From IMG/VR virus record IMGVR_UViG_3300032331_001568, positions 1 through 38,381 of that record: a stretch of DNA of 38,381 nucleotides; one strand, given 5' to 3'. Below, in pieces: positions 1 to 6,211 of this stretch. Every line of letters starts with the position of its first letter. Positions within the stretch are counted from its first letter, which is position 1. The position numbers and the translations under genes are program-made. This stretch comes from a virus. A model generated the notes under the pieces. That model was not told the origin of the DNA and ran no database searches. It saw nothing but the letters and a program-made list of their open reading frames with translations.

Positions 1-20
1 AAACATATCTTGGCAATCTG

Positions 21-140
21 ATGAACAAACAAACCTGGCACTGCCCACAATGCAAACAAGAAATAATTACCTACATTAAACTTGTTGAACCACCCGTATG
101 CGAAAACAAACACCGACCAACACCAATGGAGGACAAATGA
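21..140 (+). CDS. Small zinc-ribbon-like protein (39 aa)
   Basis: A 39-residue protein with a CPQC pair at residues 8-11 and a second C-x3-H set near residue 27, the spacing of a short zinc ribbon. Its stop overlaps the ATG of the next gene (ATGA), which supports it as a real coupled gene despite its size. The frame directly upstream ends in a TGA overlapping this ATG, so bases 1-21 probably hold the last codons of an upstream gene cut by the window edge. The zinc binding is inferred from the cysteine and histidine spacing; the role is unknown. Confidence 0.6.
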   Translation: MNKQTWHCPQCKQEIITYIKLVEPPVCENKHRPTPMEDK

Positions 141-460
141 ACCTACTAGACATCATCGCCGCTACCGAAGCCAAAAACCAGGCAATCGCTACCGTTACCA
201 ACAACGCTGACCAAACATGGCTCACGGCCTGCTACAACGTGATCGTACAAATCGCTACCACTACCGACACCTTCACTACCGACACAATTTGGCAGGCATT
301 AGAAAACGCAGCACTACCGACACCACACGAACCCCGTGCGATAGGCGCGGTACTCCGACAAGCTGCCGCCGACGGACTGATTTGCCCTACCGATACTTAC
401 CAACCTTCGGCGCGTGTAGCGTGTCACGCTCGGCCTGTCCGTGTTTGGCGGCGCGTATGA
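137..460 (+). CDS. Hypothetical phage protein, winged-helix-like
   Basis: A 107-residue protein. I chose the ATG at 137 because it overlaps the previous stop and has a GGAGG ribosome-binding site at 127-131; an upstream in-frame ATG at 98 would overlap the previous gene heavily. The middle (about residues 50-85) reads like a small winged helix, with a pattern of the RAIGAVLRQAAADGLI type. The end carries a basic ARPVRVWRRV tail, a pattern I associate with small DNA-interacting actinophage proteins. DNA binding is inference; no catalytic motif is visible. It is coupled to the next gene by an ATGA overlap. Confidence 0.7.
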   Translation: MNLLDIIAATEAKNQAIATVTNNADQTWLTACYNVIVQIATTTDTFTTDTIWQALENAALPTPHEPRAIGAVLRQAAADGLICPTDTYQPSARVACHARPVRVWRRV

Positions 461-591
461 ACGATCAACCGTCACTATTTGACATCACCGATCCGTACCG
501 TGCCGGCGATAATCCGTTGGCCGACTGGACTGACGACCAGATCGAACACTTGTTGTCTGTCTGGAAAAAAAATATCCAAAACAATCCTTGA
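457..591 (+). CDS. Hypothetical small acidic protein (44 aa)
   Basis: A 44-residue protein starting at the ATG that overlaps the stop of the gene before it (ATGA at 457-460). It starts MNDQPSLFDITDPYRAGDN, a Gln-Pro-x-Leu-Phe segment resembling short clamp-binding peptides (QxxLF-like), which is suggestive because a clamp-like protein is encoded at 2764-3384. The C-terminal half is a charged helix ending KKNIQNNP. Its function is unknown. It is the last gene before the first clear promoter of the window. Confidence 0.55.
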   Translation: MNDQPSLFDITDPYRAGDNPLADWTDDQIEHLLSVWKKNIQNNP

Positions 592-615
592 CATTGTGCC
601 GGCGATAGGTAATAC
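588..615 (+). promoter_or_regulatory. Sigma-70-type promoter P1
   Basis: A perfect -35 box TTGACA (588-593) is followed after 16 bases by TAATAC (610-615). The 11-base context AATCCTTGACA (583-593) recurs exactly at 2074-2084. It drives the gene starting at 658. Confidence 0.65.
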
Positions 616-624
616 TCTTGTTAG

Positions 625-639
625 CCCCGCTTGACGGGG
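625..639 (+). other. Leader hairpin downstream of P1
   Basis: CCCCG and CGGGG flank a CTTGA loop just downstream of the P1 -10 box, within the presumed leader of the gene at 658. There is no U-run, so it is not an ordinary terminator. It may protect the 5' end or bind a regulator (inference). Confidence 0.4.
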
Positions 640-657
640 GATCACTTGGGAGAGTGT

Positions 658-1269
658 ATGAAACAAGTAACGGTTACAGAAACCGTGTTTTTATTGGGCG
701 AATTGTCTGATACGGCACGTGAAAAAGCGTTAGAAAAAATGCGTATGGCGTTGTACGACAACATTGATAGCAGCCAGATCACCGATCATCTGAACGGCGA
801 ACTATATTCCGCTCTCACTGGCGAATACGACGGCGAGATCAGCACAAAAGAATTGACTAAGCGTATTGGCCTTACTATTGAATGGTCATTATCACACTGT
901 CAAGGTGACGGGGTAGCTATTTATGGCGCACTTTACAGTGACAATGCACCTAACGTGGAATGGCACGGCGCAGATACAGCTATATTCACCCGCAACGATC
1001 ACGGCCACCATTACAGCCACGAAAATTGTATGAATATTTCGTTGTTCACTAAAGACGACGACGGTTGCTCAATAGACGTAGAGAACGAAACTCTCGAAAC
1101 GTTTACCCAACAATTTCGTGATCTATGCCGCGAATTAGCACGATCAGGTTACGCGGAGATTGAAAACTTGACTAGTGAACAAGCAGTACTGGATCATCTC
1201 GAATGGTCTGAGCCGCGCCGGTTCACGATTGACGGCGATATTCACCCGACAAAATGGTGGGGGGACTAA
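658..1269 (+). CDS. Conserved phage protein with a GDG-motif core
   Basis: A 203-residue protein. The ATG at 658 is chosen over a TTG at 631 because a CTTGGGAGAG ribosome-binding sequence lies directly before it. The N-terminus (LGELSDTAREKALEKMR) resembles the 'F-ELSD-AKEKA' opening of a family of hypothetical phage and plasmid proteins. The middle has LSHCQGDGVAIYGAL, the GDG core of that family. The region 110-150 is rich in His and Asp. Related proteins are sometimes annotated as antitoxin-like, but I see no partner toxin and do not assign that role. It is the first gene of the P1 transcript. Confidence 0.75.
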   Translation: MKQVTVTETVFLLGELSDTAREKALEKMRMALYDNIDSSQITDHLNGELYSALTGEYDGEISTKELTKRIGLTIEWSLSHCQGDGVAIYGALYSDNAPNVEWHGADTAIFTRNDHGHHYSHENCMNISLFTKDDDGCSIDVENETLETFTQQFRDLCRELARSGYAEIENLTSEQAVLDHLEWSEPRRFTIDGDIHPTKWWGD

Positions 1270-1427
1270 TGGCCACCAACACAATACCCGCCTGGCATTA
1301 CTACCTATCACAACTAGCAGGTACGCCTTGCGCCCAATGCGCTATTTGCGGAATGATCTACGTCTATTGGGAAACCGATGACTTGGAATATCACACTCAA
1401 CAACACGAAACGGAGACAGCACAATGA
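1269..1427 (+). CDS. Small Cys-rich protein (52 aa)
   Basis: A 52-residue protein whose ATG overlaps the TAA of the gene upstream (TAATG) and is preceded by a G-run (TGGGGGGAC) that can act as ribosome-binding site. It carries PCAQCAICG, a C-x2-C-x2-C cluster, followed by aromatic residues and later His residues, consistent with a small metal site. The end overlaps the next start (ATGA). Coupling on both sides supports a real gene; its function is not recognised. Confidence 0.6.
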   Translation: MATNTIPAWHYYLSQLAGTPCAQCAICGMIYVYWETDDLEYHTQQHETETAQ

Positions 1428-1693
1428 ACTTACGCGCATTACAACAATTCACCGATGAGATATTTGGCGCACCACAACCTACAACAAAACAATTTGTAGC
1501 ACAATGGGGATTTTGTCCGCACCTAGCCGGCAAACTATGTACCGACTGTCTAACTGACCCGTCACAACGGTCATATCATCAGTCCGAACTACTTGACCTC
1601 ACCCACGAACGACAAGTAGCGATATTCAATTTTTGTTTATGCGAAGACAACGAAGGTAACGAAAACCCATATTCCGACTGCCCGACACAATGA
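1424..1693 (+). CDS. Hypothetical Cys-rich protein (89 aa)
   Basis: An 89-residue protein with seven cysteines, including FCPH, LCTDC, FCLC and a final SDC. The pattern suggests one or two metal sites but matches no finger family I can name. A GGAGA ribosome-binding site sits about 8 bases upstream of the ATG, which overlaps the preceding stop. Together with its neighbours at 21 and 1269 it makes a group of tiny metal-binding candidates in the early block. Confidence 0.65.
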   Translation: MNLRALQQFTDEIFGAPQPTTKQFVAQWGFCPHLAGKLCTDCLTDPSQRSYHQSELLDLTHERQVAIFNFCLCEDNEGNENPYSDCPTQ

Positions 1694-1851
1694 CCGACAG
1701 CATCATATTCCGCGCTACCACCACCACTATTATTGTGACCGTAGCTATATGTGCCGTGACAGTAGGTGCCAACGCCGGCCGTCTATGGTGGGCAACAATG
1801 CTCATCTCGATCTACCCATTCATCCACCTTTACTACCGACACAAACAATAA
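1690..1851 (+). CDS. Small membrane protein (53 aa)
   Basis: A 53-residue protein with two hydrophobic stretches (about residues 9-25 and 30-46) and a short basic end (YYRHKQ), so a two-pass inner-membrane hairpin is likely. Its ATG overlaps the previous stop (ATGA). Nothing in it identifies a function; early phage membrane proteins of this size may act in exclusion or host takeover, but that is conjecture here. Confidence 0.6.
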   Translation: MTDSIIFRATTTTIIVTVAICAVTVGANAGRLWWATMLISIYPFIHLYYRHKQ

Positions 1852-1891
1852 CGCCGCTAACAAGTAACGGTAGTGGGGTCACACTCCCAAG

Positions 1892-2026
1892 TTGGCACCA
1901 CTACCGCTACCGGCACCACAACCGACTACACCGCGCACGAACGCGCAACGCCCGCCATTCGATCAGCCGGCAAAACACCGCCACACTTGGCAAAATGATC
2001 TAGGAAACGTTCACCGCCACACTTGA
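1892..2026 (+). CDS. Possible small Pro/His-rich protein
   Basis: In the 300 bases between 1851 and 2160 the most protein-like frame starts at a TTG (1892) and gives 44 residues: Pro-rich first half, then KHRHTWQNDLGNVHRHT at the end, a His-rich stretch with a plausible fold-like pattern. There is no ATG or GTG and no good ribosome-binding site, so this may be noncoding or the remnant of a longer gene. A second frame (GTG 1873 to TGA 1998) is less convincing. Confidence 0.25.
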   Translation: MAPLPLPAPQPTTPRTNAQRPPFDQPAKHRHTWQNDLGNVHRHT

Positions 2027-2078
2027 CAGCTTCGCACCAGAACCCGCGCACCCCGCCAAAAATAAATAAACATAATCC

Positions 2079-2112
2079 TTGACAACGCGCCCAAAATATG
2101 ATCTAATCATAT
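2079..2112 (+). promoter_or_regulatory. Promoter P2 with palindromic operator
   Basis: TTGACA (2079-2084), a 17-base spacer and TCTAAT (2102-2107) make a good promoter. A perfect palindrome lies across the -10 box: ATATGAT (2096-2102), CTA, ATCATAT (2106-2112). A repressor or activator dimer there would directly control P2. The half-site TGATCTA recurs in the palindrome at 3970-3988. Confidence 0.65.
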
Positions 2113-2159
2113 AGCGCACGAAAAACAAACGGGCGTACAGCTTGGGAGAGCTACAAACA

Positions 2160-2567
2160 ATGAACACAACAACAAACACAGCCCGCAACTATTGCCGGAA
2201 TATTGTCAGAGAATTAGACGCGCTAGACTTCATACTTACCGCCGGCCACGATCTAGACGACGAAACCGCCGCAGCATACGCCGAAGCAGTAAACGAATTA
2301 GGCGCAGACATCGAACTCGACGCCTACGACATCGCAAACCAGTATCTAAGCGAAACAGTGCTAGAACTTAAAATTTTGCGCACCGACGACCGCAACAATA
2401 CCCGCGTGGAAATCTTGCGCACTTGTGGCGGCCCGCATTGTGAGATCACCCGCGACAGCAACGACGGACACATAGTCGCGGTAACAACGTACGACGGACA
2501 CGACCAAGCCACAATCCGCAACAGCTACACTGAACTATCCAACTATCTAGACGAGATAGCACAATGA
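2160..2567 (+). CDS. Conserved hypothetical phage protein (135 aa)
   Basis: A 135-residue, strongly acidic protein. The ATG at 2160 is preferred because the CTTGGGAGAG ribosome-binding sequence (2141-2150) lies 9 bases upstream; the upstream ATG at 2142 falls inside that site. Residues 83-105 contain RTCGGPHCEI, a GGP turn typical of a small alpha/beta phage protein that I have no function for. It is the first gene of the P2 transcript, which runs through the clamp-like gene to the terminator at 3417. Confidence 0.7.
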   Translation: MNTTTNTARNYCRNIVRELDALDFILTAGHDLDDETAAAYAEAVNELGADIELDAYDIANQYLSETVLELKILRTDDRNNTRVEILRTCGGPHCEITRDSNDGHIVAVTTYDGHDQATIRNSYTELSNYLDEIAQ

Positions 2568-2767
2568 CCGAACTACAAACAATCCCGCTCACCGCGCTAG
2601 TTATGGCGTCACCGTTTATCGCCGGCGCACTAATTGGCGAACTGATGAGCCACCGCAAACCCCGCACCAAATACACGCAACCCGAACTAATCGCCCGCCA
2701 GCGGGCAAAGATCGAGCGCAACAGCGCACGAAAAACAACCCAACAAACAAGGAAAACAGCAAAATGA
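2564..2767 (+). CDS. Small membrane-anchored basic protein
   Basis: A 67-residue protein with one hydrophobic segment at about residues 7-27 (including ALVMASPFIAGALIG), followed by a strongly basic tail of about 40 residues (many Lys and Arg). A single-pass protein with a cytoplasmic basic domain is likely. It overlaps its neighbours by ATGA at both ends. Its function is unknown. Confidence 0.6.
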   Translation: MTELQTIPLTALVMASPFIAGALIGELMSHRKPRTKYTQPELIARQRAKIERNSARKTTQQTRKTAK

Positions 2768-3384
2768 GCAACGACCAAAAAACCCAAATAGGACAAATCA
2801 CCGGCACACTAAAAGACCTCGCGCAAGTGTTCGCAATAGTCACACCGTACGCCAGCACTGAGAAACAGGCTTTACAACTGGCCACGATCACCGGCCAAGT
2901 GTTCGAGTGTTGCGATAGTTACGCAGCAGTAAAACACACCACCGGCGAACAGATCACAACAACGCCGGACAGGTTCACACTGCCAGCCAGCGAAGTATCA
3001 AAAGCACTCACAGCAGCCGCCAAACTCGCCGGAAAACGTGCCGACAACGTAACCGCCACACTCACCGCCACACCGGAAACGTGGACACTCACAACGAGCG
3101 CAGGCCAAACCCACACCGGCAACAACCCACAACACGAAACACCAAACACCGAAACAATCTGGACAACAGCACAAACCACAACACCAGACACGTTTGAGCC
3201 GTTCAGCTTGGCAGCCTGGCAACTCGAACGCCTAGCCAAAACCACCAAACAAGCCGCCGGCAGCGACCAACCCGCAACACTCACCAACTACAGCACACCC
3301 ACCAAACCAGTCATCTACACAATCAGCGCACCAAACAGCACCACTGAGTTACTCATAATGCCAACCAAGCTGCAAAACAAATAA
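2764..3384 (+). CDS. Sliding-clamp-like protein (DnaN/PCNA-type candidate)
   Basis: A 206-residue protein. The visible evidence is the C-terminus: PTKPVIYTI, a short gap, then TELLIMPTKL, which matches the way beta-clamp subunits end (KPV... strand, then '-MP-RL'). The region 45-120 alternates short strands (SYAAVKHT, VTATLTATPETWTLTT) as clamp domains do. Bacterial beta clamps have three domains and about 370 residues; this length would hold two domains, as in T4 gp45 or PCNA, which work as trimers. A polymerase processivity role is therefore inferred, not shown. It is the last gene before the terminator at 3417. Confidence 0.5.
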   Translation: MSNDQKTQIGQITGTLKDLAQVFAIVTPYASTEKQALQLATITGQVFECCDSYAAVKHTTGEQITTTPDRFTLPASEVSKALTAAAKLAGKRADNVTATLTATPETWTLTTSAGQTHTGNNPQHETPNTETIWTTAQTTTPDTFEPFSLAAWQLERLAKTTKQAAGSDQPATLTNYSTPTKPVIYTISAPNSTTELLIMPTKLQNK

Positions 3385-3416
3385 CCCCCCAACCCCCACG
3401 CCGGAACACCGGCCAC

Positions 3417-3446
3417 AATAGCCCCGCCTAAACAGCGGGGCTATTT
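3417..3446 (+). terminator. Rho-independent terminator
   Basis: A perfect 11-bp stem AATAGCCCCGC / GCGGGGCTATT with a 7-base loop, running into TATTTG. It closes the rightward early block 33 bases after the clamp-like gene. Confidence 0.85.
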
Positions 3447-3758
3447 GCTGCCCCCACACACACAAGCCCGCCAACAACACAGCTACCCACAACACCGGCC
3501 AACCAACAACAACCACACAAGCAACTACGTCTAGGCGATCGCCGCAAATGCTTACTACTTGCCACCTAGCAGGCCACTTGCCGCGCCGTATTGGGTAGCC
3601 CCCACCTATTCGACCGGCCAAACTATCTAGAAACGTGCCGGCCAGAAACAATCAGCAACCACCAGCCCAAACCCCCAGCAAAATAGATCAACTGGGGCTA
3701 TGCCTTAGCACCCGCCCCCTCTATATATCTATTACCCGTTGTGTCGACGTTTGGTTTT

Positions 3759-3783
3759 GTGGTCACTGTGAGTGGTTGACCAC
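3759..3783. repeat. GTGGTCA/TGACCAC inverted repeat
   Basis: GTGGTCA (3759-3765) and TGACCAC (3777-3783) are perfect reverse complements around an 11-base spacer. Inside and beyond it the motif CACTGTG-x-GTGGTT occurs twice in tandem, so there are several half-sites in about 35 bases, as in a multi-copy protein binding site. Confidence 0.5.
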
Positions 3784-3814
3784 TGTGTGTGGTTTGGGGT
3801 TTGTATCGTGTTGG

Positions 3815-3840
3815 GAGATATATACATAAATGTGTATCTC
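3815..3840. repeat. GAGATA/TATCTC hairpin
   Basis: GAGATA (3815-3820) pairs with TATCTC (3835-3840), with further imperfect ACAT/ATGT pairing in the AT-rich loop. TTGGG flanks both sides as a direct repeat. Confidence 0.4.
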
Positions 3841-3851
3841 TTGGGGTGATG

Positions 3852-3917
3852 TTGGCTAAAGATTGTGGTGTTTGCTCCCCCCACGGTTCGCTCCTGGGAG
3901 CAGGTCGCCGTAGCCAA
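3852..3917 (+). ncRNA. Candidate compact structured RNA element
   Basis: An outer 7-bp stem TTGGCTA (3852-3858) / TAGCCAA (3911-3917) encloses an inner 7-bp stem TGCTCCC (3873-3879) / GGGAGCA (3896-3902). Both are perfect. The 66-base length and a GGTTCG segment superficially recall a tRNA, but the T-arm is not next to the 3' acceptor strand and no anticodon arm can be drawn. It could be a small RNA or a protein-binding RNA/DNA structure. Confidence 0.35.
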
Positions 3918-3949
3918 GTTCTTTTAGCCGACACCTTTATTTTGATGAG

Positions 3950-3988
3950 TTGACGTTCATCACGCTGCTTGATCTATAAATTAGATCA
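3950..3988 (+). promoter_or_regulatory. Possible promoter with TGATCTA palindrome
   Basis: TTGACG (3950-3955) is followed by TATAAA (3975-3980, 19-base spacer) or TCTATA (3973-3978, 17-base spacer). A perfect palindrome TGATCTA-TAAAT-TAGATCA (3970-3988) covers the -10 region. The TGATCTA half-site is shared with the operator at 2096-2112, so one regulator may bind both. Confidence 0.45.
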
Positions 3989-3993
3989 TCGAA

Positions 3994-4007
3994 CCACGTT
4001 TCCGTGG
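3994..4007. repeat. CCACG-TTTC-CGTGG hairpin
   Basis: A 5-bp stem with a TTTC tetraloop, extendable by ATCAT/ATGAT pairing on the outside across an unpaired CGAA. It sits directly after the TGATCTA palindrome. Confidence 0.35.
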
Positions 4008-4058
4008 ATGATTGTCCCGCCCTGTGCAACGAGGGTACGACCGTGGAGTAATGGTTTG

Positions 4059-4073
4059 TCGTCATCCCGACGA
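4059..4073. repeat. TCGTC-ATCCC-GACGA hairpin
   Basis: A perfect 5-bp stem with a 5-base loop, one of the series of short hairpins between 3759 and 4176. Confidence 0.3.
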
Positions 4074-4105
4074 GTGTGAATGTTGAGTGTAGCAGATGTT
4101 TTTAA

Positions 4106-4176
4106 TGTTGGTGGGCGAGGGGAGAACCGGAGTTAGTAACCCGACGAAACTATCTCAACGGACACACCCACCAACA
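4106..4176. repeat. 10-bp inverted repeat before terminase
   Basis: TGTTGGTGGG (4106-4115) and CCCACCAACA (4167-4176) are perfect reverse complements separated by 51 bases. The right arm ends four bases before the TATGAT box and 19 bases before the terminase ATG, so a stem here could influence terminase expression or mark a terminase recognition site. Confidence 0.5.
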
Positions 4177-4186
4177 GGTGTATGAT
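4177..4186 (+). promoter_or_regulatory. Candidate -10 box for terminase, leaderless start
   Basis: GGTGTATGAT contains a near-consensus -10 box TATGAT (4181-4186) whose end is 9 bases before the ATG at 4196; that spacing would put the transcript start at or next to the start codon. No good -35 is visible. The same 10 bases occur at 18617-18626, after the capsid terminator. Confidence 0.4.
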
Positions 4187-4195
4187 AGCACCACA

Positions 4196-6172
4196 ATGAC
4201 TGCTGGACGTTCAGGGCGACGACAAATACCGCCACAAGATGTAGCCCGTTTTTGGCAGGCCCGTGCATCAGGTATGTCAATCAAAGATGCAGCAAAAATT
4301 GCTGGTGTGCATATTAACACTGCACAAAAATGGGACTCCAAGAAACGTAAAGTTAAAGCAGAGTTAGAGTTAGCGAACCTTGATGGGGCTAAAGTACGCA
4401 AAAAAGAAGGTGGTGTTCAGGCTGACGCATGGCAAAAGGTTATGGATGTGTCCGATTTGCCACCGGTTATCCCGTATGACCGTTTGAAACCTGAAGCGCA
4501 ACGGGCGTTAACAGATTTTGATTATTTCCGTAGACGCTATTTGGGTCGTGTGCCGTCACCGTGGCAGGTTGATGCCGCATATCAGATCGAAGCATGGCTG
4601 TTGAATGATGATAAAGAGTTTGTGGTGTTGAACTGTCCTCCAGGTGCAGGCAAATCCACGTTGTTCCATGATGTGGCTGTGTGGCAGATTGTCAAGAACC
4701 GCAAGATTCGTGTGATGATCGGATCCGTGTCACAAGCATTAGCAAAAATGTATTCGCGTCGTATTCGTGAAACTTTGGAACGCCAGTTTCCTTTAGACCC
4801 TGACCCGATTCTGATAGACAAAGGGTTGGCGATCAAAGCCGAAGCATGTCTTGCCATAGACTTCGGTAGGTTTAAGCCATCAACTAGTGGTAGTCTGTGG
4901 AGAGCCGAAGAATTTATTGTCGAACAGGAGGACATGGGTGGACTGGACAACAAAGAACCTACTGTTAGTGCTTATGGTATCGAGTCTGAGTTCATTGGCC
5001 ACCGTGCGGATCTCTGCTTATTTGACGACGTTGCGAGTCCAGAAAATGCTAAGGAAAGTGCGGCAAGAGATAAACTTATTGAACGATGGGACTCCATGGC
5101 AGAAGCTCGCGTCGACCCAGGCGGCCTTCTCGCAGTTGTCGGACAAAGACTCGGACCTCTTGACCTCTACGCCCACTGTCTCGCCAAAATCACGTACGAA
5201 GATTTTGAAGACAACTACGACGGGTCAGACACCACGGACATCTCCGAAGAAAAAGAACCCCTCAAAAAACACAAGTACCACCACCTCATCTACAAAGCGT
5301 ATTACGAAGAACTAGACACAGGTAAACTTTCTAAACGCAACACAGCAGCCGCATGGCCTGTTGGACCGTTGCTAGACCCGTATCGTTTGTCGTGGAAAGA
5401 CTTGTCGTATGTGAAGCATTCTAATCCTGCGAAGTTTGCTGTGGTGTATCAGCAAGAAGATCAGGCTGAAGGCAACTATCTGATTGAACGGGTGTGGGCG
5501 ACTGGTGGTGTGGGTGCTGATGGTGTGATGTATCCAGGGTGTATTGACAATGATCGTCGACCAGGACATATCCCACAAAATTTGCAACCACCACTTATTT
5601 CGATTGCTTCGGTTGATCCGTCACCAACAATGTTTTGGGCTATTCAATGGTGGATATATCAACCTGAAACAAACCTGCGATTCTTGATTGATTGTGAGCG
5701 CGTAAAACTTACTGCCGAAGGACTACTCGGATACGACATTTCAGGGCGCACATATTCAGGGATCATGGAAGATTGGCAGAACAGGTCGTTTGAATACGGA
5801 TATCCGATTTCGCATTGGATTGTGGAAGTGAACGCAGCACAACGATTCTTGTTGGCACACGACTTTGTTCGCAAATGGCAGGCACTACACACCGTAAACG
5901 TGATACCTCACACCACTAGTCGCAACAAGTTGGATGAAAACTTGGGTGTGGAAGCGTTGCTACCCAACTTGTGGCGTTCTGGTCAGGTGCGTTTGCCGAC
6001 TATGCGTGAGAACTGGAAGACTTTGGCGTTCATTGAGGAGATGTCTTCGTGGACTAGAGACAAAAAAGCGGGTACTGACCTTGTGATGGCACACTGGTTT
6101 GCTGAATTACATGCACCGAAACTTCGACAGGGTGTTGCCCCACCAAAACAGTGGCGACCTTCTTGGATTTAG
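4196..6172 (+). CDS. terL: Large terminase subunit with N-terminal HTH
   Basis: A 658-residue DNA-packaging motor. Residues 27-47 (SIKDAAKIAGVHINTAQKW) form a helix-turn-helix of the type normally found in small terminase subunits. The ATPase follows: Walker A PPGAGKS (148-154), Walker B LCLFDD (273-278). The C-terminal RNase H-like nuclease shows SVDPS (about 472-476), the acidic residue in IVEVNAAQR (542-550) and GTDLVMAHW (626-634). I start at the ATG 4196 because a -10 box ends 9 bases upstream; a GTG at 4178 is in frame. No separate small terminase gene was seen. Codon choice shifts to C-ending codons at about 5090-5330 and back. Confidence 0.92.
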   Translation: MTAGRSGRRQIPPQDVARFWQARASGMSIKDAAKIAGVHINTAQKWDSKKRKVKAELELANLDGAKVRKKEGGVQADAWQKVMDVSDLPPVIPYDRLKPEAQRALTDFDYFRRRYLGRVPSPWQVDAAYQIEAWLLNDDKEFVVLNCPPGAGKSTLFHDVAVWQIVKNRKIRVMIGSVSQALAKMYSRRIRETLERQFPLDPDPILIDKGLAIKAEACLAIDFGRFKPSTSGSLWRAEEFIVEQEDMGGLDNKEPTVSAYGIESEFIGHRADLCLFDDVASPENAKESAARDKLIERWDSMAEARVDPGGLLAVVGQRLGPLDLYAHCLAKITYEDFEDNYDGSDTTDISEEKEPLKKHKYHHLIYKAYYEELDTGKLSKRNTAAAWPVGPLLDPYRLSWKDLSYVKHSNPAKFAVVYQQEDQAEGNYLIERVWATGGVGADGVMYPGCIDNDRRPGHIPQNLQPPLISIASVDPSPTMFWAIQWWIYQPETNLRFLIDCERVKLTAEGLLGYDISGRTYSGIMEDWQNRSFEYGYPISHWIVEVNAAQRFLLAHDFVRKWQALHTVNVIPHTTSRNKLDENLGVEALLPNLWRSGQVRLPTMRENWKTLAFIEEMSSWTRDKKAGTDLVMAHWFAELHAPKLRQGVAPPKQWRPSWI

Positions 6173-6211
6173 TATGGTATCTTTAATCTAAATACCTATC
6201 TAGGAGTTGTC

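Larger units (their letters stand above)
3446..4195. other. Structured intergenic region before the terminase
   Basis: About 750 bases without a convincing gene on either strand. The left part (to about 3720) is C/A-rich on the + strand and holds ACCGGCCA copies (3494-3501, 3613-3620, plus GCCGGCCA at 3637-3644; another lies at 3408-3415) and a GGCGATCGCC palindrome (3534-3543). The right part turns G/T-rich and holds at least seven inverted repeats, listed separately. The location just before the terminase is typical for packaging or origin sites, and a structured RNA is also possible; I cannot decide between these. Confidence 0.6.

Noticed and set aside
1873-1998. GTG-initiated frame of 41 codons after the membrane protein gene
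   Set aside because: The product is a low-complexity Thr/Ala string and there is no ribosome-binding site; a competing frame (1892-2026) is somewhat more plausible but also weak.
3349-3651. Reverse-strand frame of 100 codons over the terminator
   Set aside because: It spans a strong terminator stem, is composed of Gly/Val/Trp-rich sequence from a C/A-rich region and has no ribosome-binding site.
3852-3917. tRNA-like element with GGTTCG segment
   Set aside because: The outer 7-bp stem recalls an acceptor arm, but the supposed T-arm is not adjacent to the 3' strand, no anticodon stem is possible, and the length is too short.
3698-3934. Reverse-strand frames in the structured intergenic region
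   Set aside because: They run through several perfect inverted repeats and show no protein-like pattern.
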